Assembly (NCBI GenBank): GCA_016794625.1
Contig: JAEUGY010000037.1
Span: 62,001-126,000, forward strand
Source: Opitutaceae bacterium
GTDB taxonomy: Bacteria > Verrucomicrobiota > Verrucomicrobiia > Opitutales > Opitutaceae
Length of the DNA stretch: 64,000 nucleotides
Reading direction: 5' to 3'
Below the pieces are notes generated by a model. The model saw only the letters and a program-made list of their open reading frames with translations. It did not search any database and was not told the origin of the DNA. Positions 49,553 to 58,277 of the stretch are shown here, piece by piece (the stretch's first letter is position 1; every line of letters begins with the position of its first letter). The position numbers and the translations under genes are program-made.

Positions 49553-50750
49553 GCGCGGAAAAGGTTGGTGAGGTGGAACTGCTGGAAACGGAGAGCAACG
49601 ACGAGGGCGGGGGAGGCGTATCGGCGAGGGCGATCAGGTGGTGGGCCGCGTCCTCCAGGGAGACCTGCTTCTGCGAACCACCCTGCTCCCAGGCGGCCTT
49701 GGGCATGCCATAGACGACGGAGCTTTCCTCATCCTGCGAGAAGGTGAGCGCGCCCTTTGCCCGAAGCTTGGCCAGGCCCTCGGCGCCGTCCTTGCCCATG
49801 CCGGTGAACACCCCCGCGATCGCATACGAACCGGCGCAATCGACGGCGGACTTGAAAAGCAGATCGACCGCCGGGCGCTGGTGCCACACCTGCGGGCCCG
49901 AAATCACGCGGGCCCGGTAGCAGTCACCCGCCCACGTCACGAGAAGATGAAAGTTGCCCGGTGCAATCAGGGCGAGTCCGGGAACGAGCTTGTCGCCGTC
50001 GACCGCCTCCCGAACCTCGATATTGCATTGCGCATCAAGTCGTTGTGCGAAAGCGTGCGAGAATACAGCCGGGATGTGCTGCACCACCGCGATCGGAGGC
50101 ATGTCGCCGGGCAGCTGGGTCAGGACTTCGCGCAAGGCTTCGGTGCCGCCGGTCGATGCCCCGAGCAGCACCAGTCGGCGCGGGTGGTGGCGTCGCGTGG
50201 GTGCAAGCGCGCGCAGACCGGACGAGATGCCTCCCGGGGCCTGCGATCCGGCCGGAGCGTGGGTGGCATGGGGATGGGCGGTTGCCACGGGCGTGACCGC
50301 CGCAGTCGGCTTGATCTGGGGGCGTTCGGGCCGGGGGGTGCCGCGGATCCGGGCCACGGCCGCTGCCTTGATCCGTTCGCGCAATTGCGGGCCGAGATCC
50401 CCAAACGAATAGGAGCCGCTCGGTTTGCCCAGCACGTCCACCGCACCGAGGCGCAGGGCCTCGAGGGCGTGGTGCGAGCCTGCCTGAGTCAGCGAGCTCA
50501 TGATGATGACCGGCATGGGCCGTTCCGACATGATGATGCGCAGGAACGTCAGCCCGTCCATGCGCGGCATCTCGATGTCGAGCGTGAGCACATCGGGCTT
50601 CAGGGAAACGATCTTGTCGCGCGCCAGGTACGGATCGATCGCGGTGCCGACGACCTCGATCTCGGGATCGGAAGCCAGCGCCTCCGTCACGAGTTTCCGG
50701 ACGACGGCGGAGTCGTCCACGATGAGAACGCGGATTTTGCGATTGAGCAT
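49539..50750 (-). CDS. cheB: Chemotaxis methylesterase CheB
   Basis: 403 residues. Receiver domain with Asp58 in LTLDIEMP, a Pro/His-rich linker (140-190), and the methylesterase domain with catalytic Ser199 (LLGASTGG), His225 (VQHIP) and Asp321 (GMGKDG). It removes methyl groups from, and can deamidate, chemoreceptors, opposing CheR. The C-terminal 30 residues are a Ser/Pro-rich tail read partly within the overlap with the following kinase gene. It lies 20 bp after cheR. Confidence 0.95.
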   Translation of the reverse strand: MLNRKIRVLIVDDSAVVRKLVTEALASDPEIEVVGTAIDPYLARDKIVSLKPDVLTLDIEMPRMDGLTFLRIIMSERPMPVIIMSSLTQAGSHHALEALRLGAVDVLGKPSGSYSFGDLGPQLRERIKAAAVARIRGTPRPERPQIKPTAAVTPVATAHPHATHAPAGSQAPGGISSGLRALAPTRRHHPRRLVLLGASTGGTEALREVLTQLPGDMPPIAVVQHIPAVFSHAFAQRLDAQCNIEVREAVDGDKLVPGLALIAPGNFHLLVTWAGDCYRARVISGPQVWHQRPAVDLLFKSAVDCAGSYAIAGVFTGMGKDGAEGLAKLRAKGALTFSQDEESSVVYGMPKAAWEQGGSQKQVSLEDAAHHLIALADTPPPPSSLLSVSSSSTSPTFSAHVPS

Positions 50751-50769
50751 GGCGGGACGGCGGGTCAGC

Positions 50770-51597
50770 TCAGGCCGGACGCCGGTAGATGGCGGTCGAA
50801 ATCAGTTCGAGACCGTGCTGGATACCGCTCAGGCTCTCGGCGTGGCCGACAAACAGGTAGCCGCCGGGAACCAGCAAACGACCGAGTTTGCGCACCAGCT
50901 CTTCCTGGGTGGGACGATCGAAGTAGATCATCACATTGCGGCAAAAGATGACGTGGAAAGGGTCGCGGAACGGCGGGGCGCCCTCGAGCAGATTGAGCTG
51001 CCGGAAGGTGACCGTTTCCTGCAGTGCCGACTTGATCCGATAGTTGCCCTCCTGCGGACCGAAACCCTTTTGGAAACAGGTGCGCTGCAGCGCGGGTGGC
51101 ACGTGGCGGATCGCCTCCTCCTTGTACACTCCGACCCGGGCGCGTTGCAGGACCCGGTGGGAGATGTCGGTCGCCTCGATCCGCCAGTTCCACGGCGGAC
51201 GGGCCGCGGCGAGGGACTGCGAGAGGTTGATCGCGATCGAGTAGGGTTCCTCGCCACTGGAACAGGCGGCGCTCCAAACATTGAAGGTCGACCAGCGTTC
51301 CTTGCTGCGACGCTCGATCATTTCCGGCACCGCTCGCTGCGTCAGGAAATCGAAGTGCGCCGACTCGCGGAAGAAGAAGGTATGGTTGGTGGAGATCGCA
51401 TCGATCAGATGAGAGAGCTCCTCCGCGCTTTTCTCGTCTTGGAGAAAGCGACAATAGTCCCCAATGGACGTCAGGTTGGTCGCTCGCAGCCGCTTGCCGA
51501 GGCGGGCGGAGACCAGCTCCTTTTTATCGGGGCCGAGGTTGATGCGACTGTGGTTGTACACCAGTTCGCGAATGAATTCATAGTCGCGGTCGAGCAT
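50770..51597 (-). CDS. cheR: Chemotaxis methyltransferase CheR
   Basis: 275 residues. An N-terminal helical domain (ELVYNHSRINLGPDKKELV) precedes the SAM-binding domain with NVWSAACSSGEEPYSIA, EATDISHRVL, IFCRNVMIYFD and a C-terminal GYLFVGHAESLSG. It methylates receptor glutamates using S-adenosylmethionine. It is first in a cheR-cheB-kinase-regulator group on the minus strand, divergent from flgB across 240 bp. No TPR extension or second domain is present. Confidence 0.95.
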   Translation of the reverse strand: MLDRDYEFIRELVYNHSRINLGPDKKELVSARLGKRLRATNLTSIGDYCRFLQDEKSAEELSHLIDAISTNHTFFFRESAHFDFLTQRAVPEMIERRSKERWSTFNVWSAACSSGEEPYSIAINLSQSLAAARPPWNWRIEATDISHRVLQRARVGVYKEEAIRHVPPALQRTCFQKGFGPQEGNYRIKSALQETVTFRQLNLLEGAPPFRDPFHVIFCRNVMIYFDRPTQEELVRKLGRLLVPGGYLFVGHAESLSGIQHGLELISTAIYRRPA

Positions 51598-51742
51598 GCT
51601 GAGTCAGTTGCGCTTATCGGCGCTTTCTCGTCTGAATGAAGGAGCCGGTGTAAAAACAGGGGATAGCCTCAGACCAGTCCCGGGCGGCAAGTTTTGCCGC
51701 GGTGCGGCTCCCTGGAGATCCGGGCTGGCCTGGACCGGGTTG

Positions 51743-51759
51743 GTAGATTTTGCCGCAAT
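51743..51759. promoter_or_regulatory. TAGATTTTGCC element shared with the BMC control region
   Basis: TAGATTTTGCCGCAAT matches the element found twice upstream of the BMC operon (TAGATTTTGCCAGAAT on the minus strand and TTGATTTTGCCACAAT). It lies between the divergent cheR and flgB starts, about 150 bp from cheR. Confidence 0.35.
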
Positions 51760-51806
51760 GTTTTATCTCAATGGTTAATATAGGGATGTGACGCTCAGGG
51801 TGGGTC

Positions 51807-51822
51807 TGGCACAAGCATTGCA
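51807..51822 (+). promoter_or_regulatory. Sigma-54 promoter of the flagellar operon
   Basis: TGGCAC-AAGCA-TTGCA agrees at every conserved position with the -24/-12 consensus TGGCAC-N5-TTGCA. The -12 GC lies 15 bp before the flgB ATG, which would place the transcription start only a few bases upstream of the start codon and leave the GGGGGAGG Shine-Dalgarno (51825-51832) untranscribed. Confidence 0.8.
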
Positions 51823-51836
51823 GAGGGGGAGGTCGC

Positions 51837-52223
51837 ATGGTCGATCCGATCTTTCAATCCTCCAACTACCAGCTCGCGCGGAAGCTGCTGGACGCGTCCG
51901 TCCTCCGGCAGAACGCGATCGCTTCGAACATCGCCAACGCGGAGACACCCGGGTACCGACGCCTCGATCTGGCGCCCAATTTTGCGAGTGAACTCCGTGC
52001 GCGGCTCACGTCGGGCATGCCCGGGGAGTCGATCACCGAGCTCAAGCCCACCCTGGTGGAAGACAGTCGTGCGCGGAGTGTCCGCCCCGACGGCAACTCG
52101 GTTGAGATGGAGAACGAGCTGCTGGAAATGAACCGCAACTCGGTCAACTACGACTTTCTGACCGAGCTGGTCAGCCGGAACATCAAACAACTGCGCCTGG
52201 CCATCACCGGCCGCGCCGGCTGA
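51837..52223 (+). CDS. flgB: Flagellar basal-body rod protein FlgB
   Basis: 128 residues. It has the conserved N-terminal rod motif (LLDASVLRQNAIASNIANAETPGYRR) and a C-terminal helix NYDFLTELVSRNIKQLRLAITG, the paired helices that build the proximal rod. It is first in the flagellar operon, directly behind a near-perfect sigma-54 promoter and a strong Shine-Dalgarno. The length is typical (FlgB is usually 120-140). FlgC follows after 47 bp. Confidence 0.95.
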   Translation: MVDPIFQSSNYQLARKLLDASVLRQNAIASNIANAETPGYRRLDLAPNFASELRARLTSGMPGESITELKPTLVEDSRARSVRPDGNSVEMENELLEMNRNSVNYDFLTELVSRNIKQLRLAITGRAG

Positions 52224-52270
52224 TCCCGGTTTCCTGTTTTCTCCTCGTTTTTCTTCTTCGCCCCTGACCT

Positions 52271-52690
52271 ATGAACCTCATCAGCGGAATCGACGTTTCG
52301 GCCGGCGCCCTCAATGCGCAACGGACGCGACTGGACATTGTGGCGCAGAATATTGCGAACGCCCAGACCACCCGGGGCGCCGACGGTCAGCCGTACCAGC
52401 GGCGGGTCGTTTCGTTTGAAAGTGAGCTGCTGAAGAAACAGGGCGTGCCGGGTGCCTCCCTTCAGTCGGTGAAGGTGGCGCAGATCATGCCGGACAAGAC
52501 ACCGGGCCAGCGGGTGTACGATCCCCAGCATCCGGACGCCGGCGCGGATGGCATGGTGCAGCTTCCGAACGTCAATCTTGCCTATGAGATGGTCGACTTG
52601 ATCACGGCGACACGCGCCTACGAAGCCAATCTCTCGGTGGTCAAAAACGGCCGTCAAATGGCCATGAAGGCCCTCGAAATCGGCAAATGA
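52271..52690 (+). CDS. flgC: Flagellar basal-body rod protein FlgC
   Basis: 139 residues. The N-terminal ISGIDVSAGALNAQRTRLDIVAQNIANAQT and C-terminal VNLAYEMVDLITATRAYEANLSVVKN helices are those of FlgC. It forms part of the proximal rod with FlgB. The usual NPDHP segment appears as YDPQHPDAG. It is located between flgB and fliE, the standard order. Confidence 0.95.
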   Translation: MNLISGIDVSAGALNAQRTRLDIVAQNIANAQTTRGADGQPYQRRVVSFESELLKKQGVPGASLQSVKVAQIMPDKTPGQRVYDPQHPDAGADGMVQLPNVNLAYEMVDLITATRAYEANLSVVKNGRQMAMKALEIGK

Positions 52691-52748
52691 TGCCGCTGCA
52701 CCGTTCGTGAACGTCCTCTTCCGGTAGCCCCTTTTTCCTCTTTTCGCC

Positions 52749-53105
52749 ATGTCCATCATTTCTTCCATCGGAGGTCTGCAGAGTTCTCTGCTGAACCGCC
52801 TGCCCGGCGCCGGCCGTCTGGATGCACCCGCTTCCCCGATGTTGCCGCGGCTGGATGGACCGGCTTCCCCCACCGGGACGACCCCCGCCAGCTTCAGCTC
52901 CGTGTTTGAACAGATGGTCTCGGCGGTGGACGCCAAGCAGACCGAAGCCCAGGACATCACCCGTCAGGTGCTCATGGGACAGAACGATCAATTGCACCAA
53001 AGCGTCATCGCGATGCAGGAGGCGGGCGTGGCGTTTCAGCTGATGGTCGAGGTCCGCAATAAACTGGTCGACTCGTATCAGGAACTGATGCGCATGCCCG
53101 TCTGA
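52749..53105 (+). CDS. fliE: Flagellar hook-basal body complex protein FliE
   Basis: 118 residues. After a Pro/Ser-rich start (about 1-45) the conserved helix-rich part reads FSSVFEQMVSAVDAKQTEA, MGQNDQLHQSVIAMQEAGVAFQLMVEVRNKLVDSYQELMRM. FliE joins the MS ring to the rod. Gene order flgC-fliE-fliF supports the assignment despite the short, variable N-terminus. Confidence 0.93.
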   Translation: MSIISSIGGLQSSLLNRLPGAGRLDAPASPMLPRLDGPASPTGTTPASFSSVFEQMVSAVDAKQTEAQDITRQVLMGQNDQLHQSVIAMQEAGVAFQLMVEVRNKLVDSYQELMRMPV

Positions 53106-53116
53106 GCCCCTAGTCG

Positions 53117-54727
53117 ATGAAATCGTTCGCCTCCTCTCTGCTTTCGCTCTGGAAACAACTCGGTCTCAACCAGCGGGTCTCGCTGGTGGTCGCTGCCGTC
53201 GCTGTCGCGGGCGCACTCGCCGCGGTGGTGCTCTGGTCGCGCCAGCCCGACTTCCAACTGCTCTATGGCCGGCTCTCCGAAAAGGACGCGGCCCAAATCA
53301 TCAGCTCGCTGCAGGCGCAGAATATCCCGCACAAGATCGCCAATGGCGGGGCGACGGTCTACGTGCCGGCGGACCAGGTCTACCGGCTGCGCATGGAACT
53401 GGCGAGCAAGGGCGTGCCCAACGGCGATGGCGTGGGGTTTGAAATTTTCGACAAGGGGCAGTTTGGTCTCTCCGACTTCGTCCAGCGCACGAACTACCTG
53501 CGCGCACTTCAGGGCGAACTGGGTCGGACGATCGGGCAACTCGACGGTGTGCGCAGCGCGCGGGTCATGATTGTCCAGCCGGAAAACCGGCTGCTGCTGA
53601 CGGAACAGGGTGTCAAACCCACCGCTTCCGTCTTTGTGGAACTGGCCGGCGGGCGTTTGGAAACCGAGGCGGTCAATAGTATCCGACATCTGGTGGCCAA
53701 TGCCGTGCAGGGGCTCCAGCCCGACCAGGTCGCCGTTGTCGACCAAAAGGGACGCGTGCTCTCCGAAGACCTTCGTCAGGATCCCATGCTGAGCACCGCC
53801 TCGTCCCAGATGCGCTACCGCCAGCAGATTGAGAATTACCTCGCCCACAAGGTGGAGACGATGCTCACGCCGGTGGTCGGTCTCGGCAACGCCGTCGTGC
53901 GGGTCTCCGCCGAGATCGAGACGGAAGCCACCACCATGACGCAGGAAAAGTACGACCCGGATGGCCAGGTGGTGCGCTCCCAGACGTCAACCGACGACAT
54001 TTCCAATTCCTCCGAGTCGCGCTCGGGCGGCGTGGTCGGAGTCACCGCCAATACGCCCGACAAGCCCGGCGCCGCGAGTTCTGAGGGCGGCCGGCCGGCG
54101 AATGTTACGGAGACCAATCGGAAGAATCGCACGACCACCTACGAGATCAACCGGTCGATCACCAATGTCACCCGCCAGCCGGGGTCACTCAAGAATGTCA
54201 CGGCCTCGGTGTTTGTGGCCATGCGCGCCGCCGCCCCGGCTGCTCCCGCCACGCCCCCCGCCGAAGGTGCTGCTCCGGCCGCTCCGGTGCCGCAGCCTCG
54301 CACGCCGGAGGAACTGCAGGCGCTCCGCCAGATTGTGGTGAATGCCCTCGGCCTGAGGCCCGCTCCGGGCCAGGCGCTGGACACCCTGGTCAGCCTGCAG
54401 GAAGTCGCATTCCAGGTCGAACCGATCGCGGAGAAGATTGGCAAGATCGAGTCCGCCACCCGCGTGCAGAGCTGGATCGATGGCGCGAGCCGCTACTTCG
54501 CGGTCGCCGTCGCCCTCGGTGTGCTCTTCGTCTTCTGGCGCATGCTCGGCAAGCAGAAGCCCGAGTCCGTGCCGGTCGAACTCCTCACGGCCTCGCCTCG
54601 CGATGCGCAGCGACAGCTGCAGAGCAATGGCACGCTGACCCCCGAATTGCTCAATGAACTGATCCGGCAGAAGCCGGTCAACATCGGCACGGCGCTCAAG
54701 GACTGGGTCGCCGTGAAGAAATCCTGA
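53117..54727 (+). CDS. fliF: Flagellar MS-ring protein FliF
   Basis: 536 residues. Membrane helix one (VSLVVAAVAVAGALAAVVLWS, about 21-41), ring-building motifs (LLYGRLSEKDAAQIISSL, GFEIFDKGQFGLSDFVQRTNY, RSARVMIVQPENRL), a variable Ala/Pro-rich part (about 370-400) and helix two (YFAVAVALGVLFVFW, about 458-473). It forms the ring in the inner membrane on which FliG and the export gate assemble. It is 11 bp after fliE. Confidence 0.95.
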   Translation: MKSFASSLLSLWKQLGLNQRVSLVVAAVAVAGALAAVVLWSRQPDFQLLYGRLSEKDAAQIISSLQAQNIPHKIANGGATVYVPADQVYRLRMELASKGVPNGDGVGFEIFDKGQFGLSDFVQRTNYLRALQGELGRTIGQLDGVRSARVMIVQPENRLLLTEQGVKPTASVFVELAGGRLETEAVNSIRHLVANAVQGLQPDQVAVVDQKGRVLSEDLRQDPMLSTASSQMRYRQQIENYLAHKVETMLTPVVGLGNAVVRVSAEIETEATTMTQEKYDPDGQVVRSQTSTDDISNSSESRSGGVVGVTANTPDKPGAASSEGGRPANVTETNRKNRTTTYEINRSITNVTRQPGSLKNVTASVFVAMRAAAPAAPATPPAEGAAPAAPVPQPRTPEELQALRQIVVNALGLRPAPGQALDTLVSLQEVAFQVEPIAEKIGKIESATRVQSWIDGASRYFAVAVALGVLFVFWRMLGKQKPESVPVELLTASPRDAQRQLQSNGTLTPELLNELIRQKPVNIGTALKDWVAVKKS

Positions 54728-54769
54728 AGCCTCCCTCTCACCCTTTCCGTCCTCGTTCCGACCTGAGCC

Positions 54770-55831
54770 ATGGCCTCCACTCCCGCCGAAGCACCGACCA
54801 CGACCGCCGCGGTGGCGATCGACTACAGCAAGCTCTCGCGCATGCAAAAGCTGGCGCTCTTCCTCATTGTCGTCGGCCCGGATGCCGCCGCCGAGGTCAT
54901 GCGCACCTTCGACGACGCCCAGATTGAAATGCTCTGCCGCGAAATGGGACAGTTTCCCATGGTTCCCGACGGGGTGCGCACTCAGGTGCTCGAGGAACTC
55001 ACGCCGATCATCGGCGAGAGTGTGGCCTCCACACTCGGCGGTCTCGACTACGCCCGTGTGACGGTGGGCCGGGCCCGCGGTGACTACAAAGCCAATACGA
55101 TTCTCGGTCGCGTCGGTCTCTCGCCCGGCGGCACCTCGCTCGATGTCGTTCAGGACATCGCCGAGATGGAAGGCCGGCAGATCTTCAACCTGATCAAGAA
55201 CGAGCAGCCGCAGACCATTTCGTTCGTGCTCTCCTACCTTTCCGGTCCGAAGTCGGCGGAGATCTTTTTCCTCCTCAGCCCCGAGCTGCGCGAGGAAGTG
55301 ATCGAGCGGCTCGGCACCATCGACAGCACGTCGCTCGAGCTCGTCGGCAAAATTGTCCGCAGCCTCGGCAAACACTTTGACACCAAGGTCCGGCCGACCT
55401 TCCACAACAGTGGTGGCGTGCGGGCGGTGGCCGACCTGTTGAACGGTCTCGACAAGGAAACCTCCAAGGGCTTGCTCGCCCGGTTGGAAGAGCGCAACAG
55501 CTCGCTTGGCGCCGCCATCCGCAAGAAGATGTTCAGCTTCGAGGATCTCAACCGCCTGCAACCGGCCGATCTGCAGCGCGTGTTGCGCGAAGTCGACTCG
55601 GCGAACCTCGCGGTGTCGATGAAGTCGGCCAGCGAGCCGCTCAAGGAAAAGCTCTACGGTTCCATCTCCAAGCGCGCGGCGGAAAGCCTGCGCGACGAAA
55701 TCTCGATGCTCGGGCCGGTGCGGCTCAAGGACGTCGAGACGGCCCAGGACGCCATCATCCAGGTGGTGCGCCGCCTGGAAGAAGAAGGCGCCATTTCCCT
55801 CGATGGCGGCGATGGCGCGGTGGTCGCCTGA
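54770..55831 (+). CDS. fliG: Flagellar motor switch protein FliG
   Basis: 353 residues. Conserved parts: SRMQKLALFLIVVGPDAAAEVM, EMLCREMGQFPMV, EQPQTISFVLSYLSGPKSAEI and the torque-generating C-terminal FEDLNRLQPADLQRVLREVDSANLAVSMK with charged residues. FliG couples the MS ring to the stator and, with FliM, sets rotation. It is flanked by fliF and fliH. Typical length. Confidence 0.95.
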   Translation: MASTPAEAPTTTAAVAIDYSKLSRMQKLALFLIVVGPDAAAEVMRTFDDAQIEMLCREMGQFPMVPDGVRTQVLEELTPIIGESVASTLGGLDYARVTVGRARGDYKANTILGRVGLSPGGTSLDVVQDIAEMEGRQIFNLIKNEQPQTISFVLSYLSGPKSAEIFFLLSPELREEVIERLGTIDSTSLELVGKIVRSLGKHFDTKVRPTFHNSGGVRAVADLLNGLDKETSKGLLARLEERNSSLGAAIRKKMFSFEDLNRLQPADLQRVLREVDSANLAVSMKSASEPLKEKLYGSISKRAAESLRDEISMLGPVRLKDVETAQDAIIQVVRRLEEEGAISLDGGDGAVVA

Positions 55832-55854
55832 TCACGACGGACGTTCTCCTCGCC

Positions 55855-56439
55855 ATGGCTCTGCACCACACCCTGGTCGTTTTTGACCGACCGCTCTCCG
55901 GCGCCACGATTCCCGGTCGTTCGTCCCGCTACTTCAGCGAGAGCGAGGTCGCCGCGGTGCGTGTCGAGGCCTACCAGAAGGGCGCCGATTCGGCGCGCCA
56001 CTTTGCGGATCAGCAGATGGTCGACTTTCGCGCCGAGGTGCAGGCTCTGCAGGACGGTCTCTTCGCCAAGCTGGCCTCCGCCGAGTCCCTGGTCATCAGC
56101 CAGCTCCAGGATTCGCTTCCCGGCCTGGTCATGGAAATCGCCCGCCGTCTGCTCGGGGGGTATGAACCGCCGCCCGACGCGGTGGCGCGACTCTGCGGGG
56201 AAACGCTCGAACAGCTCTACCCCGAAACCGACAATCTCGAACTGCTGGTTTCGCCGCGCGACGCCGCCGCACTCGAGCAACTCTCTCCGTCCTGGAAGGA
56301 CCGTTACGTGGGATTGCGCATCACCGCTTCTCCCGCCCTCAGCTCGGGTGACTGCCAGGTGCGCAGTCGCTTCGGTCTGACCGACGCCCGTCTCTCGTCC
56401 AAACTGGCCACGCTTGAACGCGAGCTGGCCACGCCTTGA
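55855..56439 (+). CDS. fliH: Flagellar assembly protein FliH
   Basis: 194 residues, divergent like most FliH proteins. The middle is helical (VRVEAYQKGADSARHFADQQ, FRAEVQALQDGLFAKLASAE) and the C-terminal part (PGLVMEIARRLLGGYEPPP, LVSPRDAAALEQL, GDCQVRSRFGLTDARL) matches the FliH/YscL consensus. It binds FliI as a negative regulator of the export ATPase. The assignment relies on position between fliG and fliI as well as these segments. Confidence 0.85.
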   Translation: MALHHTLVVFDRPLSGATIPGRSSRYFSESEVAAVRVEAYQKGADSARHFADQQMVDFRAEVQALQDGLFAKLASAESLVISQLQDSLPGLVMEIARRLLGGYEPPPDAVARLCGETLEQLYPETDNLELLVSPRDAAALEQLSPSWKDRYVGLRITASPALSSGDCQVRSRFGLTDARLSSKLATLERELATP

Positions 56440-56473
56440 ACCCACGCCTTTGTCCCTTCCCCGCCGTCCCGCC

Positions 56474-57796
56474 GTGTCTCCCGGAATTCCCCAACTGATC
56501 GAAGAACTTCGCGCCCAGGTGCGCGCGGTGCCGGCCGTGCGCCGGCTGGGACGTGTCACGGGCGTGACCGGTCTCATCATCGAGAGCGAGGGCCCGAACG
56601 TGGGTCTGGGAGAGTTGTGCAAACTGCGCTCCGACCGCGGCGAATTTGACTGTCTGGCCGAGGTGGTGGGATTTCGCGGGCAGCACGTGCTGCTCATGCC
56701 GCTCGGTGAGATGACCGGCCTGCACGCTGGCGCCGAAGTGATGGCCTGCGATTTGCCCCCGCTGCCCGTGCCCGGACCGCATTTGCTGGGACGCGTGCTC
56801 GATGCCCTGGGGCGTCCGCTCGACGGCCTTGGGGCGCTGCCGACCCAGCGGGGTGACGTGACGGCCTCCAAGCCGCCGCATCCGCTGCGCCGTCGTCGCA
56901 TCAAGGAAACCTTTGTCACCGGCGTGCGCGCCATCGATGCCTTTGTTCCGCTCGGCCGCGGCCAGCGCGTGGGGCTGTTCGCCGGATCCGGCGTCGGCAA
57001 GTCGACCCTGCTCTCTATGATCGCCCGCGGAGCCGAGGCGGACGTGGTGGTCGTGGGGCTGGTCGGTGAACGCGGCCGAGAATTGCGTGAATTTCTGGAG
57101 AAGGACCTGGGTGACGAGGGACTCGCCCGCTCGGTCATTGTCTGCTCGACCAGCGACACGCCTGCACCATTGCGCATGCGCGCCGCCTACACCGCCACCG
57201 CGATCGCCGAAGCCTACCGGGACACCGGTGCGAATGTGTTGCTGCTCATGGACAGCGTCACCCGCTTTGCCATGGCCCAGCGCGAGATCGGCCTCGCCGT
57301 GGGTGAGCCCCCGGCCACGCGTGGATACACTCCCAGTGTGTTTGCGCTGCTGCCCCGCCTGCTGGAGCGCGCGGGCTCGGGAGAGCAGGGGACGATCACC
57401 GCGCTGTACACCGTGCTGGTCGAGGGTGACGACATGAACGAGCCGGTCGCCGATGCCGTCCGTGGTATTCTCGATGGACACATCGTGCTTTCACGGGCGT
57501 TGGCGCACGCCAATCACTATCCCGCGATCGATGTGCTGGAGAGTGTCTCCCGGCTTGTGCGCGACATCTGCCTCCCGGAGGAAGTCGTGACCTCGGGCCG
57601 GGCCCGCGAGCATCTCGCCAGCTATCGCAAGAACGAGGATCTGATCACGATCGGCGCCTACCAAAAAGGAACGAATGCCGCGCTCGACCAGGCGGTCGCC
57701 CTGCACGAGCCGCTGCGCAGTTTCCTGCGGCAAGGCGTGGATGAGCGCTTCGAGCGGGCCAAAAGTTTCGCCCTGCTGAAACAGATTGTCGGCTGA
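56474..57796 (+). CDS. fliI: Flagellum-specific ATPase FliI
   Basis: 440 residues from a GTG (VSPGIPQLIEELRAQ). A TTG further upstream would overlap fliH and was not chosen. Walker A is AGSGVGKST (170-178), Walker B is NVLLLMDSVTRFA, and the family motif RRRRIKETFVTGVRAIDAF and GRAREHLASYRKNEDLI are present. It is the hexameric ATPase of the type III flagellar export machine. Length and neighbours fit FliI rather than F1-ATPase beta. Confidence 0.95.
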   Translation: MSPGIPQLIEELRAQVRAVPAVRRLGRVTGVTGLIIESEGPNVGLGELCKLRSDRGEFDCLAEVVGFRGQHVLLMPLGEMTGLHAGAEVMACDLPPLPVPGPHLLGRVLDALGRPLDGLGALPTQRGDVTASKPPHPLRRRRIKETFVTGVRAIDAFVPLGRGQRVGLFAGSGVGKSTLLSMIARGAEADVVVVGLVGERGRELREFLEKDLGDEGLARSVIVCSTSDTPAPLRMRAAYTATAIAEAYRDTGANVLLLMDSVTRFAMAQREIGLAVGEPPATRGYTPSVFALLPRLLERAGSGEQGTITALYTVLVEGDDMNEPVADAVRGILDGHIVLSRALAHANHYPAIDVLESVSRLVRDICLPEEVVTSGRAREHLASYRKNEDLITIGAYQKGTNAALDQAVALHEPLRSFLRQGVDERFERAKSFALLKQIVG

Positions 57797-57808
57797 CCCT
57801 GAGCATCC

Positions 57809-58264
57809 ATGAAAAAATTCCGCTTTCCCTTGAAGTCGGTGGCCATTGTGCGCGAAGCGCGCGAATTGCGGTTGCGCGAGGCGTTCAGCGTGGCGTTGCA
57901 GGCGGTGGCGGTGGCTGAGGACATGCTCGACCAGGTGCGCCGTCGGAAGACCGAGCTGGAGCATGTGCTGGTGGCCGAGCGGCGGCGCTCTTTCCGTCCG
58001 GCCGAACAAATCGCCTTTCTGCAAGCGCATCAGCGGGTGGTCGAGGAGGAGTCGAACGCCGTGTCGGACCTGCAAAAGGCCGTCGCCGTGCGGGAGACCC
58101 GCCGGGCCGAATGGCTGGAATCACGCCGCGACCTGCGACTGATCGAGAAACTGGAACAGACGGCGCGCCAGGAGCACCGCCGGGATGAGGAGCGCGAGGC
58201 GCAGCGCACCCTGGACGACCGTCCGCATGGCCCGAACGGCCGCGGACTGACCGCCGCCGCCTGA
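57809..58264 (+). CDS. fliJ: Flagellar export protein FliJ
   Basis: 151 residues, almost entirely helical and charged: MKKFRFPLKSVAIVREARELRLREAF at the start and long coiled-coil segments (EESNAVSDLQKAVAVRETRRAEW), ending in a basic tail. This fits FliJ, the small coiled-coil stalk of the flagellar export ATPase, and the gene starts 12 bp after fliI. Sequence conservation is low, so the call depends partly on position. Confidence 0.82.
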   Translation: MKKFRFPLKSVAIVREARELRLREAFSVALQAVAVAEDMLDQVRRRKTELEHVLVAERRRSFRPAEQIAFLQAHQRVVEEESNAVSDLQKAVAVRETRRAEWLESRRDLRLIEKLEQTARQEHRRDEEREAQRTLDDRPHGPNGRGLTAAA

Positions 58265-58277
58265 GGCTTTTGGTACC

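Noticed and set aside
56414..56473. Earlier TTG start for FliI
   Set aside because: It would overlap fliH and lacks conserved residues; the GTG at 56474 gives the usual 440-residue length.
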